The notes beneath the pieces were generated by a model. That model saw only the letters and a list, made by a program, of their open reading frames with translations, made no database searches and was not told the DNA's origin. The position numbers were made by a program, and so were the translations under genes. From Kocuria salsicia (lineage in GTDB: Bacteria; Actinomycetota; Actinomycetes; Actinomycetales; Micrococcaceae), in assembly GCF_007681555.1 (NCBI RefSeq), contig NZ_VELE01000001.1, forward strand, positions 806,001-870,000: DNA of 64,000 bases. The letters run 5' to 3'. Shown here one piece after another: positions 8,993 through 16,739 of this stretch (its first letter is position 1; the number at the start of each line of letters is the position of its first letter).

Positions 8993-10701
8993 TTCAGGGA
9001 GTCCTCCTCAGCGGACAGGGCCCACTCGGCGAAGCTCTGCTCGGGGCGGTGCTCCCGCAGGAAGGTGCGGGTCACGCGCTCCACGTAGTCCGAGAGGTTG
9101 TCCGCGGTGATCTTCAGTCCGCGCACGGTGCGGCCCAGGCCGCCCTCATCGCGGTCCGGTGAGGCGAGGCCGCCGCCCAGGTGCACCTGGAAGACGTACT
9201 CCTCGCCGATGTACTGGCCCTTGAGCCCGATGTCCGCGGTCTGGATGCGGGCGCACGAGTTGGGGCAGCCGTTGATGTGCAGGGAGATGGGCGCGGGGAT
9301 CTCCACGTCCGCGAGCCGCTGCTCCATGTCGTCGATCACCCGGGCGGCGAGGCCCTTGGTCTCCACGAACGCGAGCTTGCAGAACTCGATGCCGGTGCAC
9401 GCGATGGTCGAGCGGCGGAACGGACTGGGCTTGGCGTCCATGCCCCAGGGCTTCATGGCCGCCACGAGGGCGTCCACGTTCTCCTCGGGCACGTCCAGGA
9501 CCAGCACCTTCTGGTGCGGAGTCAGGCGGATGCGCTGCGACCCCGCGGCCTCGGCGGCGTCGGCGAGCGCCACCAGGGCGTCCCCGGAGAGCCGCCCGGC
9601 GGTGAGCGCGAAGCCCACGTACCGCTTGCCGTCCACCTGCTCGTGCACGCCCACGTGGTCCGAGTGGCCCACCGCGCGCTCGGGCGCGGGGCCGTCCGGC
9701 AGCTCGAAGCCCAGGTACTCGTCCTGCAGCACCTGCCGGAACTTCTCCGGGCCCCACTCGGCCAGCAGGAACTTCAGGCGGGCCTTGGTGCGCTGCTTGC
9801 GGTAGCCGTAGTCGCGGAAGATCCCGCACACCCCGGCCCACACGGGCACCACGTTCTCTCGGGAGACGAACGCGCCCAGGCGCTCGCCGAGCCGCGGGGA
9901 CACGGACAGTGCGCCACCCACCCACAGGTCGTAGCCGGGGCCGAGCTCGGGGTGGTTCACACCCACGAAGCTGACGTCGTTGATCTCGTGCACCACGTCC
10001 AGCGTGGGGCTGCCGGTGATCGCGGTCTTGAACTTGCGGGGCAGGTTCACGTACTCGGGGTTGCCCACGAACTCCTCGCGCAGGGCGGCGAGGTTCTCGC
10101 TGGGGTCGATGATCGCGTTCTTCTCCACGCCGGCCACCGGGCTGCCCAGGAACACGCGGGGCGTGTCGCCGCAGGCCTCGGTGGTGGTCAGGCCCACGGA
10201 GTCCAGGCGCTCCCACATCTCCGGGACGTCCTCGATGCGCAGCCAGTGCAGCTGGATGTTCTGCCGGTCCGAGACGTCCGCCGTGCCGCGGGCGAAGTCC
10301 CGGGAGATGCCTCCCACCACGCGGGCCTGCCCCGTGCTCAGCTGCCCGCCGTCCAGGCGGATGCGCTGCATGAAGTACTCGTCCGAGAGGGACTCGGCGT
10401 CCAGCTTGGAGGTGTTCGCGCCGGCCACGCCCTGCTTGCGCTGCGTGTACAGGCCCAGCCAGCGGAAGCGGCCGTGGACGTCGTCCGTGGGGATCGAGGC
10501 GTAACCCGTCTTCGAGTACGTGTCGAGGATCCGCTGCTTGACGTCGAGCGAGTTCTCCTCAGCCTTGAACTCCTCGTTGTGGTTCAGGGGCGTGCGGCCG
10601 CTGACCTTCCACTGGCCCAGATCGGTGCCCTTGCGGGGTCCGCGCACGCGCCCGGATGCACTCTTGGGGGGCGCTGTCCCGGTGTCTGCGGAGGTGGTCA
10701 T
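8989..10701 (-). CDS. Ferredoxin-type sulfite (nitrite/sulfite) reductase
   Basis: A 570-residue siroheme and [4Fe-4S] enzyme that reduces sulfite to sulfide with six electrons. The two half-repeats are visible, and the cluster ligands are CTGIEFC and, about 35 residues later, NGCPNSC. Length and order match the actinobacterial NirA/Sir group. Being first in an operon with cysH, cysD and cysN argues for sulfite as the physiological substrate rather than nitrite. The ATG at 10701 has AAGGAG upstream. No siroheme synthesis gene is in the window. Confidence 0.93.
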   Translation of the reverse strand: MTTSADTGTAPPKSASGRVRGPRKGTDLGQWKVSGRTPLNHNEEFKAEENSLDVKQRILDTYSKTGYASIPTDDVHGRFRWLGLYTQRKQGVAGANTSKLDAESLSDEYFMQRIRLDGGQLSTGQARVVGGISRDFARGTADVSDRQNIQLHWLRIEDVPEMWERLDSVGLTTTEACGDTPRVFLGSPVAGVEKNAIIDPSENLAALREEFVGNPEYVNLPRKFKTAITGSPTLDVVHEINDVSFVGVNHPELGPGYDLWVGGALSVSPRLGERLGAFVSRENVVPVWAGVCGIFRDYGYRKQRTKARLKFLLAEWGPEKFRQVLQDEYLGFELPDGPAPERAVGHSDHVGVHEQVDGKRYVGFALTAGRLSGDALVALADAAEAAGSQRIRLTPHQKVLVLDVPEENVDALVAAMKPWGMDAKPSPFRRSTIACTGIEFCKLAFVETKGLAARVIDDMEQRLADVEIPAPISLHINGCPNSCARIQTADIGLKGQYIGEEYVFQVHLGGGLASPDRDEGGLGRTVRGLKITADNLSDYVERVTRTFLREHRPEQSFAEWALSAEEDSLK

Positions 10702-10772
10702 GGGTGCTCCTTGGGTGAGAGGGAGGCGAGTCGCTCCAACGTACCGACCGGCCCACCCGCACCCATACTTTC

Positions 10773-10813
10773 CGTCACAAACACGTCACATACTCGGCGT
10801 CCTCCCACGTCAC
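10773..10813 (-). promoter_or_regulatory. CGTCAC direct repeats upstream of the sulfur operon
   Basis: CGTCAC (GTGACG on the transcribed strand) occurs at 10773-10778, 10784-10789 and 10808-10813. The first two are exactly 11 bp apart, so they lie on the same face of the helix, about 75-90 bases upstream of the sir ATG. A regulator binding direct repeats would suit this position. The regulator is unknown. Confidence 0.35.
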
Positions 10814-10828
10814 AGCGCTTTTCCCCGG

Positions 10829-10891
10829 GGACGACGACGCCCCCCGGGCGGTGCGGTGCGCGCGGCCGGTGCGCGAGCGGCGTCGTCGTCC
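10829..10891 (-). repeat. 13-bp inverted repeat, GGACGACGACGCC
   Basis: Perfect 13-bp arms at 10829-10841 and 10879-10891 separated by 37 GC-rich bases, in the gap between the PhoX gene and the sulfur operon. The arms contain the window's recurrent GACGACGCC word. It may act as a second terminator for the PhoX gene or be a repeat element; no coding signal is present. Confidence 0.5.
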
Positions 10892-10920
10892 GGTGGTGCT
10901 GGAGGCACGCACGACCAAGC

Positions 10921-10981
10921 GGGCGGGGCCGCCTGCGCGATCCCGCCCGCCCGTGGTGCCGGCGCCCCGAGGGGCGCCGAC
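10921..10981 (-). terminator. Tandem hairpins after the PhoX gene
   Basis: Two GC-rich stem-loops directly after the PhoX stop. The first (10962-10981) has CGGCGCCC arms abutting the stop codon; the second (10921-10953) has perfect 9-bp GCGGGCGGG arms. They should stop PhoX transcription before it enters the sulfur operon. Confidence 0.65.
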
Positions 10982-13207
10982 TCAGCCCTCGTAGCTCTTG
11001 GGGGCCTGCCGCGCGCGCTGCTGCAGCTCGCGCGTGGACTTGTCCTCGTAACCGCGGTACTTGGGCCCGGTCTGGCCGTTCTTGCGACGCTTGTCCCGGT
11101 TCTCGCCCTTGCCCGGCTGGTCGCTCACGCTGCCCGGGAACTGGGGCTTGTTGTCCCGGTTCTTGCGGAACACCTGGATCACGGACGGACGCGGCATGGA
11201 GAACTCGCCCGGCTCCAGGCGCGTGGGTAGCGCGTAGTCCGGGAAGTAGGAACGGGGCTGCTCGAAGGAGCCGTCCTCACCCGGGTGCTGCACGGAGATG
11301 TAGACCATGCCCTCGGTGTCGTGGACCACCGGGCCGCACGTCTCGGCGTCCTGCGGGACCGAGAGGAACTGCTGCACGCGGCCGCGCTCCGCGCCGTCGA
11401 GGGTGACCTTGAACAGCCCGTCGTTGTAGCCGATCTTGGACGGCGCACCATCCGTGGAGATCCACAGGTTGCCGGAGTTGTCGAAGGCCACGTTGTCCGG
11501 GCAGGAGATCGGGGAGACGTTCTCCTTGGGGAAGCCGCCGAAGTACGTGCCGGAGTCCTTGGTGGGGTCACCGCACACCAGCAGCAGGTTCCAGTCGAAG
11601 CGGGTTGCCTGCGGGAGGTCGTGGCGCTCGGTGAGCTCCAGGACGTAGCCGTCCCGGTTGCCGGTCTTCGGGTTGGCCTCGTCCACGCCGGCCTTGCCCG
11701 CCGTGCCGCGGTCCGAGTTGTTCGTGAGCGCCGCGTAGACCTTGCCGGTGTGGGGGTTGGGCTCCACGTCCTCCGGGCGGTCCATCTTGGTGGCGCCGGC
11801 CTTGTCCGCGGCCAGGCGCGTGTAGACGAGCACCTGCTCCACGGACATGCCCTTGATCATGGACTTGCCGCCCTTGACCAGCGGCAGCCACTCGCCGGAA
11901 CCGTCGAACTCGCCGTCCCGGGGCAGGGTGCCCGTGCCGGTGATCTGCCGCTGCGGGGAATTGCCCTTGAGCCTGGCCACGTAGAGGTCGCCCTCGGACA
12001 GCAGGGTCATGTTGTGCTTCTTGTCGCCCTGCTTGTACTTCTTGGCGGAGACGAACTTGTAGATGTACTCGAACTTCTCGTCGTCACCGGAGTACGCCAC
12101 CACAGTGCCGTCGTCGCCCACGCGCACGTTGGCGCCCTCGTGCTTGAAGCGGCCCATCGCGGTGTGCTTGAGCGGGGCGGAGTTGGGGTTCTGGGGGTCG
12201 ATCTCCACCACCCAGCCGAAGCGGTTGGGCTCGTTCTTGTACCCGGGGATGCGGGCGTCGAAGCGCTTCTCCACCTCGGGCCAGCGGCGCGAGGGCATGG
12301 TGGTGGGGAAGCCGTAGCGCTTCTCCTCGGCGGTGCCGGAGGTGATGAAGTACTGGTGCACGTTCTCTTCGCCGGAGAGCACGGTGCCCCACGGGGTCAC
12401 ACCGCCCGAGCAGTTGTTCTGGGTGCCCAGCACGCGCCTGCCCGTGGGGTCGTCCTGGGTTGTGAGCAGGTCCGAGCCAGCCGCGGGGCCGTCCAGCACG
12501 AACGGGGTGGTCAGGGTGATGCGCCGGTTGCGGGCACCGCCGCGCACGTAGCTCCAGGGCTCCCCCACCTTGGTACGGGTGATCTCCACGACCGACATGC
12601 CGTGCGCCTGGATGGTGGTCTTGACCGTGTTCGCCAGGTTGGTCTTGTCATAGCCCGTGGGGAACATGGTGTTCTCGTTGGTGTACTCGTGGTTGTTCAC
12701 CAGCACACCCGTGAGCCCGTTCGGGTCCGGGATGATGTCCAGGTAGTCCGAGTTGAAGCCGAACTGCTCGGCCTGGGACTCCGGAGTCTGGTTCTTGGGA
12801 TCGAACTCCGGGGAGTCGTAGAACAGGGGGTCGCCCCAGCGGATGATGGGCGACCAGTCGTAGCCCTGCGGGACGTTGAGATCGTCCACGGTCATGCCCA
12901 CGGGCTTGATGGGCGTGAAGTCCAGGCGCGCCCTGCCCTGGCCCCAGTAGCCGTACGTGGCCTCCGCTGGCTGGGCGGTCGCGGCCACCAGGCCAACCGT
13001 CACCGCGCCCGCGGCACCGAGGCCCAGGGCGGCGCGACGGCTCATCGCCGCGGAGATGATGTCGTGCACGTACTCGTTGGACGAGGTGTTGGCATCCGGG
13101 GTCATGCACTGGCTGCCGCACTTGAGCTCGCACGTGAGCGGGCTGCGCTTGCCGTTCACGTGGCCGAGCATGGGCAGGAGACGGCGGCGTTCTGGTGCTT
13201 GGGTCAT
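10982..13207 (-). CDS. phoX: PhoX family alkaline phosphatase (DUF839), Tat-exported
   Basis: A 741-residue protein of the PhoX family: Ca/Fe-dependent phosphatases exported folded by the Tat system that release phosphate from organic esters. The N terminus is the extended PhoX type: about 50 residues with the cysteine-containing stretch LTCELKCGSQC, then the Tat signal SRRAALGLGAAGAV, a hydrophobic run and an ATA-type cleavage region. Family segments include DYSPIIRWGDPL-like, ILVNNHEY-like (here LVNNHEYTNENTMF), GTVLSGEENVHQYF, and WISTDGAPSKIGYNDG near the end. The ATG at 13207 follows GGGAG. Two terminator-like hairpins follow. Phosphate-starvation control is expected from the family, but no PHO box is obvious. 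Confidence 0.9.
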   Translation of the reverse strand: MTQAPERRRLLPMLGHVNGKRSPLTCELKCGSQCMTPDANTSSNEYVHDIISAAMSRRAALGLGAAGAVTVGLVAATAQPAEATYGYWGQGRARLDFTPIKPVGMTVDDLNVPQGYDWSPIIRWGDPLFYDSPEFDPKNQTPESQAEQFGFNSDYLDIIPDPNGLTGVLVNNHEYTNENTMFPTGYDKTNLANTVKTTIQAHGMSVVEITRTKVGEPWSYVRGGARNRRITLTTPFVLDGPAAGSDLLTTQDDPTGRRVLGTQNNCSGGVTPWGTVLSGEENVHQYFITSGTAEEKRYGFPTTMPSRRWPEVEKRFDARIPGYKNEPNRFGWVVEIDPQNPNSAPLKHTAMGRFKHEGANVRVGDDGTVVAYSGDDEKFEYIYKFVSAKKYKQGDKKHNMTLLSEGDLYVARLKGNSPQRQITGTGTLPRDGEFDGSGEWLPLVKGGKSMIKGMSVEQVLVYTRLAADKAGATKMDRPEDVEPNPHTGKVYAALTNNSDRGTAGKAGVDEANPKTGNRDGYVLELTERHDLPQATRFDWNLLLVCGDPTKDSGTYFGGFPKENVSPISCPDNVAFDNSGNLWISTDGAPSKIGYNDGLFKVTLDGAERGRVQQFLSVPQDAETCGPVVHDTEGMVYISVQHPGEDGSFEQPRSYFPDYALPTRLEPGEFSMPRPSVIQVFRKNRDNKPQFPGSVSDQPGKGENRDKRRKNGQTGPKYRGYEDKSTRELQQRARQAPKSYEG

Positions 13208-13404
13208 GGAGTGGCTCCCTGGGTGAGACATGCGTCCGTGCATGTCAGCGAGTGTTTCCGTGTGCCACCTCACCACCCCGGTGTGATCGCCGTGCGACCG
13301 TTGGGCGAACTGGAGGTTAACCCGGTGGGCAGCCACCCGGCGTCGTGCACCGCGGCGACGACGGTCCCGCGGCAGGCCGCGAGCGGCGTCGCCCTCCCCC
13401 TGGT

Positions 13405-14412
13405 CTACTGCGCGGCGAGCACGGCGTGGGTGCGGCGCAGCCGGTCCAGCCACCAGTCCCGGCGCTCGCCGGTGACGGCGTGCTGGGCGAGCAGCGCCTC
13501 GTCCACGGCGACGTCCCGCACGGGCAGGAACCCGTCCACGGGGCGCAGGGGCTCGCCGGTCACGTCCGCGGTCATGAGCGAGAGCGTGCCGAGCCCGCAC
13601 GCGTACGGCAGCTCGGGCAGGGCGGCGGCCAGGGCGACGCCCGCGCGGATGCCCACGGAGGAGTCGATGGCCGAGCTCACGACGGCGGGCAGCCCCGCCT
13701 GCGCCACGATGTCCAGGGCCCGGCGCACTCCCCCGAGCGGGGCCACCTTCACGACGATCAGGTCCGCGGCGCCGGCCCGCGCGACGGCCAGCGGGTCCTC
13801 GGCCTTGCGCACGGACTCGTCCGCGGCGATCAGCGTTCCCACGCCGTTGTCCCGCAGCCGACGCCGCACGCTCGCCAGCCCCTCGACGCTCGCCACGGGC
13901 TGCTCGGCGTAGGCGAGGTCGAACTCGCTCAGCGCGCCCAGCGCGGCCACGGCGGTGTCCTCGTCCCAGCCCGTGTTGGCGTCCACGCGCAGCTCGGCAT
14001 CCGGGAGGAGGTGGCGGACGGCGGCGACGCGGGCGACGTCGTCCGCGAGGCCCTGCCCGCGTTCGGCCACCTTGATCTTCACGGCGTGGACCTGCCCGGC
14101 GTAGCCGCCGAGGACCTCAGGAACGCGCTCGGCGGGGACCGCGGGGACGGTGGCGTTGACGGGGACGCGGTCACGGACGGGCTCCGGGAAGCCCTGCCAC
14201 GCGGCCTCGATGCCGGCGCGCAGCCACTGGGAGGCCTCGGCGTCCTCGTACTCGGGGAACGGACCGAACTCGCCCCAGCCGGCGGGGCCGCGGAAGACCA
14301 CGGTTTCACGCTGGGTGACGCCGCGGAAGGTGACGCGCATGGGGAGGGAGACCACGTGGGCGGAGGCCAGGAGGTCGGCGAGCGGGGGGACGAGGAGGTT
14401 CGGGGTGGGCAT
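13405..14412 (-). CDS. menC: o-Succinylbenzoate synthase (MenC)
   Basis: Enolase-superfamily enzyme that dehydrates SHCHC to o-succinylbenzoate in menaquinone synthesis. The catalytic lysine pair and metal ligands can be seen: KIKV, DANTGWD (first Asp), AEQP (Glu), AADES (Asp) and VVKVAPLGG (second Lys). The 335-residue length is normal for the actinobacterial form. The start is the ATG at 14412; a -10-like TACCCT (14419-14424) lies six bases upstream, as for menD, with no ribosome site, so the message is probably leaderless. It stands alone, between PhoX and the defence island, away from the other men genes. Confidence 0.93.
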   Translation of the reverse strand: MPTPNLLVPPLADLLASAHVVSLPMRVTFRGVTQRETVVFRGPAGWGEFGPFPEYEDAEASQWLRAGIEAAWQGFPEPVRDRVPVNATVPAVPAERVPEVLGGYAGQVHAVKIKVAERGQGLADDVARVAAVRHLLPDAELRVDANTGWDEDTAVAALGALSEFDLAYAEQPVASVEGLASVRRRLRDNGVGTLIAADESVRKAEDPLAVARAGAADLIVVKVAPLGGVRRALDIVAQAGLPAVVSSAIDSSVGIRAGVALAAALPELPYACGLGTLSLMTADVTGEPLRPVDGFLPVRDVAVDEALLAQHAVTGERRDWWLDRLRRTHAVLAAQ

Positions 14413-14475
14413 GGGTCCAGGGTAGGTTCTCGAGCGGCGAGGGCCTGTGGGCATGGGCGCAGGCCTTCGAAGTCA

Positions 14476-14506
14476 TTGCAGTTGCCGACGAAGCCGGTGC
14501 TATGCT
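14476..14506 (+). promoter_or_regulatory. Candidate promoter of the AbiF-like gene and its leader RNA
   Basis: A -35-like TTGCAG (14476-14481) and a -10-like TATGCT (14501-14506) separated by 19 bases would start a transcript near 14513, leaving an 80-base structured leader before the coding sequence. The spacer is longer than ideal, so this is tentative. Confidence 0.4.
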
Positions 14507-14512
14507 TGTACC

Positions 14513-14592
14513 AACAGTTCAGCCCGCCCCGGCTCCGTCCGGGAGTGGGCTGGATCTCTTTCTCAGCCCTTACGGGCAGATGGGGCTGAAGC
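14513..14592 (+). ncRNA. Candidate structured RNA upstream of the Abi gene (abiF-motif-like)
   Basis: Two hairpins lie back to back between the likely promoter and the Abi start. Hairpin 1 (14520-14552) pairs CAGCCC with GGGCTG, continues through a G-U and a C-G pair, then a second CCGG-type stem around the loop CTCCGT. Hairpin 2 (14563-14589) pairs TCAGCCC with GGGCTGA. Because both carry the same CAGCCC/GGGCTG arms they can also swap partners, and GCCC-TTAC-GGGC (14566-14577) gives a third, smaller stem. Hairpin 2 reaches to within three bases of the TTG start and would mask it. A conserved structured RNA, the abiF motif, is known upstream of abiF genes; identity with it is inferred from position and shape only. 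Confidence 0.6.
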
Positions 14593-15540
14593 TTGACCAA
14601 GCCGCTGAAGCCAGCCACCACGGTTGCCGACCACATCGAGCGCCTGCGGCAACGAGGCATGGACGTCGACGACGGGCAGGCCTACCAGTGGCTTCCGAAC
14701 GTCAGCTACTACCGGCTCTCTGCCTATTGGTACCCCGCTCGGCGCGTTGACGACACCGACACAGTGCTCGATGAGTTCAAAGCGGGCACCACATTCAGCG
14801 ATGCCGTCGCGCTGTACGAGGCAGATCGCAAGCTCCGCACGCTCGTTCACGACGGCATGGAGCGTATTGAGATCGCCATGCGCACTCGCCTCGGAGAACT
14901 GCTGTGCAGCGAGAGCCCCGTGTCCTACAAGGATCCAGCCATGTTCCGCTCCGAGTTCGACCATGGGCAGTGGCTCGCGACCGCCCAGAAGCGCGTGGAT
15001 AGGTCCGCACGAACCAGCGATTCCATCAAGCACTACCGGTCAACCTATGGCAGCAACTACCCGTTCTGGGTCTTGGCCGAGGTGCTCGATTTCTCCGATA
15101 TTTCCCATCTTTACAACGGCCTGCCTGCCCTTGCTCAGAGAGCGATCGCAGAGAGCTTCGGCATCACCATCCACCCAGAAACTTTGTCTCGTGAGCAGTA
15201 CAGGAAGGCCACGCGGCAGTCTCCGCTCGCCCCGTGGATGCACCAGATGACCGTGGTTCGCAACATCACTGCACACCACGGACGCCTGTGGAACAGGTCC
15301 TTCGTGCCCGCTCCCACAACGGGACTGCGCACTCAGGGCTGTTTCCAAGCGCTTCCTGTGGGCCAGAGCGAACGCATCTTCGGTGCCCTCACGATGATGG
15401 CCCATCTTCTCCGCACCGCATCGCCCGGAACAACCTGGCCCACCAAAGTTGCGGACCACGTAGCGAGCCAGTTCATGTCCAATGAGCTGGTTCACCCCGC
15501 GGCAATGGGCCTACCGGAGGACTGGCAGGGAACCCTGTAG
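14593..15540 (+). CDS. Abi family (AbiD/AbiF, Abi_2) HEPN-type abortive infection protein
   Basis: A 315-residue protein with the hallmarks of the Abi_2 family. The N terminus is KPLKPATTVADHIERLRQRG, then residues 38-47 SYYRLSAYWY, and VALYEADRKLRTLVHDGMERIEIAMRT (split here for reading) as the core helix. The HEPN nuclease motif R-x4-H is at Arg223-His228 (RNITAHH). Family members are thought to be RNases that halt the cell during phage infection. The start is a TTG at 14593: it is the only start that keeps the family's conserved N terminus. A structured leader ends three bases before it. The gene is convergent with the PLD-like gene and part of a defence island. Confidence 0.85.
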   Translation: MTKPLKPATTVADHIERLRQRGMDVDDGQAYQWLPNVSYYRLSAYWYPARRVDDTDTVLDEFKAGTTFSDAVALYEADRKLRTLVHDGMERIEIAMRTRLGELLCSESPVSYKDPAMFRSEFDHGQWLATAQKRVDRSARTSDSIKHYRSTYGSNYPFWVLAEVLDFSDISHLYNGLPALAQRAIAESFGITIHPETLSREQYRKATRQSPLAPWMHQMTVVRNITAHHGRLWNRSFVPAPTTGLRTQGCFQALPVGQSERIFGALTMMAHLLRTASPGTTWPTKVADHVASQFMSNELVHPAAMGLPEDWQGTL

Positions 15541-15599
15541 TCCGCACGCCCCACGCAGCGGCCCGAGCCTCACGGTGGCCTCACCACGGCACGGAAACC

Positions 15600-16592
15600 T
15601 CACGGACGCGGAGAAACTCCGTCCTCCCCCAGCGCCCGGGTCGCTGCCGTGAACTGGTCCAGACGCAATCTCATGTGGCCGCGCCGCACCGGAGCCCGTA
15701 GTCCCAGGTCTGCCTTCTTGAAGTCCACGTCATGCAGAGGGACCAACCGTGGGCGTGTTCTGTTCACCCACGGCCACCGTTCGATGGCAGCTGCATCCCG
15801 AACCTGCCCTCGGAACAGGGGAATGTCCGTTTTCCACTCGGCCTCACCCGTGACCTCCACACTGGCGTAGCAGTCGTTCGTGTCACCCGCGCAGATGAGC
15901 ACCAGATCACCCCGTGTGAAACTCGGCCGCCCGCTCTTGGAACTCGCAAAGAAGTACGGGTCCATCCATGCCTCCGGCTTCGGTTCCCCGTATTCGACCT
16001 TGATCCACAGCTCTCGTTCCCCGCTCTGCGCATCCAGGACCACCTGCTCGGCAGCACGGCGCGATTCGGTGGGCTCGCCTGGGTCCGGCAACCTCCCCGC
16101 TATGGGAGCTACGCTCCGCGCCCTCTCCTCCAGGTTGTCCAGGTCTGCTTCGGACACCACGTGGGCGGGCCAGCCTTCGATGATTGCCCGCAGGCCCACC
16201 ACCTGATCGGGTGCCAGCTCCACCCCGATTTCGCGGTTCGACTGAGCGGCATACCCCAGGCCAGCGCCCGTGAGGTTTCCTGAACCCACGAGTCCCCGCT
16301 CGCCCACGATGAAGCACTTGGCGTGCAACCGGTCCACGTGCCGGAGATCAACCCCGGCGTCAGCCAGCGTCCTCAGCCCCTCCACCGAGAGGTACCCCTG
16401 GGCAGCGGCAAAGGGATCGAGGACCGTGTAGAGGATGGCCTCCCGCGGGGAGTCCTGCACGGCGCGCGCCACCCTCGCGCACTCCGGGTAGGAGAGGTAG
16501 GGACTGGTCAGCAGCACGTCGCCCGAGTCAGTCCGCAGCGCGTCCTCCAACCAGTAGCCCGCGTACTCAACGAGTGCTCCATTCATCTGCAT
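15600..16592 (-). CDS. Phospholipase D-like domain protein of the defence island
   Basis: A 330-residue protein with one PLD-type catalytic motif: LHAKCFIVGERGLVGSGNLTGAG, with His90, Lys92 and a GSGN at 103-106 (the usual Asp of HKD is not obvious). A single motif implies that a dimer would be needed for nuclease or phosphodiesterase activity. The C-terminal half, with ELWIKVEYGEPKPEAWMDPY and GDLVLICAGD, looks like a separate beta-rich domain, perhaps a PUA/EVE-like binding fold; I cannot assign it firmly. A -10-like TAGCAT (16599-16604) six bases before the ATG suggests a leaderless message. It diverges from hsdM, as do accessory genes of restriction systems. No exact function is claimed. 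Confidence 0.7.
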   Translation of the reverse strand: MQMNGALVEYAGYWLEDALRTDSGDVLLTSPYLSYPECARVARAVQDSPREAILYTVLDPFAAAQGYLSVEGLRTLADAGVDLRHVDRLHAKCFIVGERGLVGSGNLTGAGLGYAAQSNREIGVELAPDQVVGLRAIIEGWPAHVVSEADLDNLEERARSVAPIAGRLPDPGEPTESRRAAEQVVLDAQSGERELWIKVEYGEPKPEAWMDPYFFASSKSGRPSFTRGDLVLICAGDTNDCYASVEVTGEAEWKTDIPLFRGQVRDAAAIERWPWVNRTRPRLVPLHDVDFKKADLGLRAPVRRGHMRLRLDQFTAATRALGEDGVSPRP

Positions 16593-16739
16593 GGAACCAT
16601 GCTAGTGATGGGCCCCGGCACGACGTCGTCCTCTCACCTCCCAGACGCGCCGCGCCGGGGCAGTAGCCCGCCCCGCGAAGTAGGCACCCGGACCCTACAC
16701 TCGGCAGTACCCTCCCGATCACCACGTAAGGCCCCACAA

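Noticed and set aside
10829-10891. Inverted repeat considered as ends of a small transposable element
   Set aside because: Only 37 bases lie between the arms, no target duplication is visible and the arm contains a word common throughout the window.
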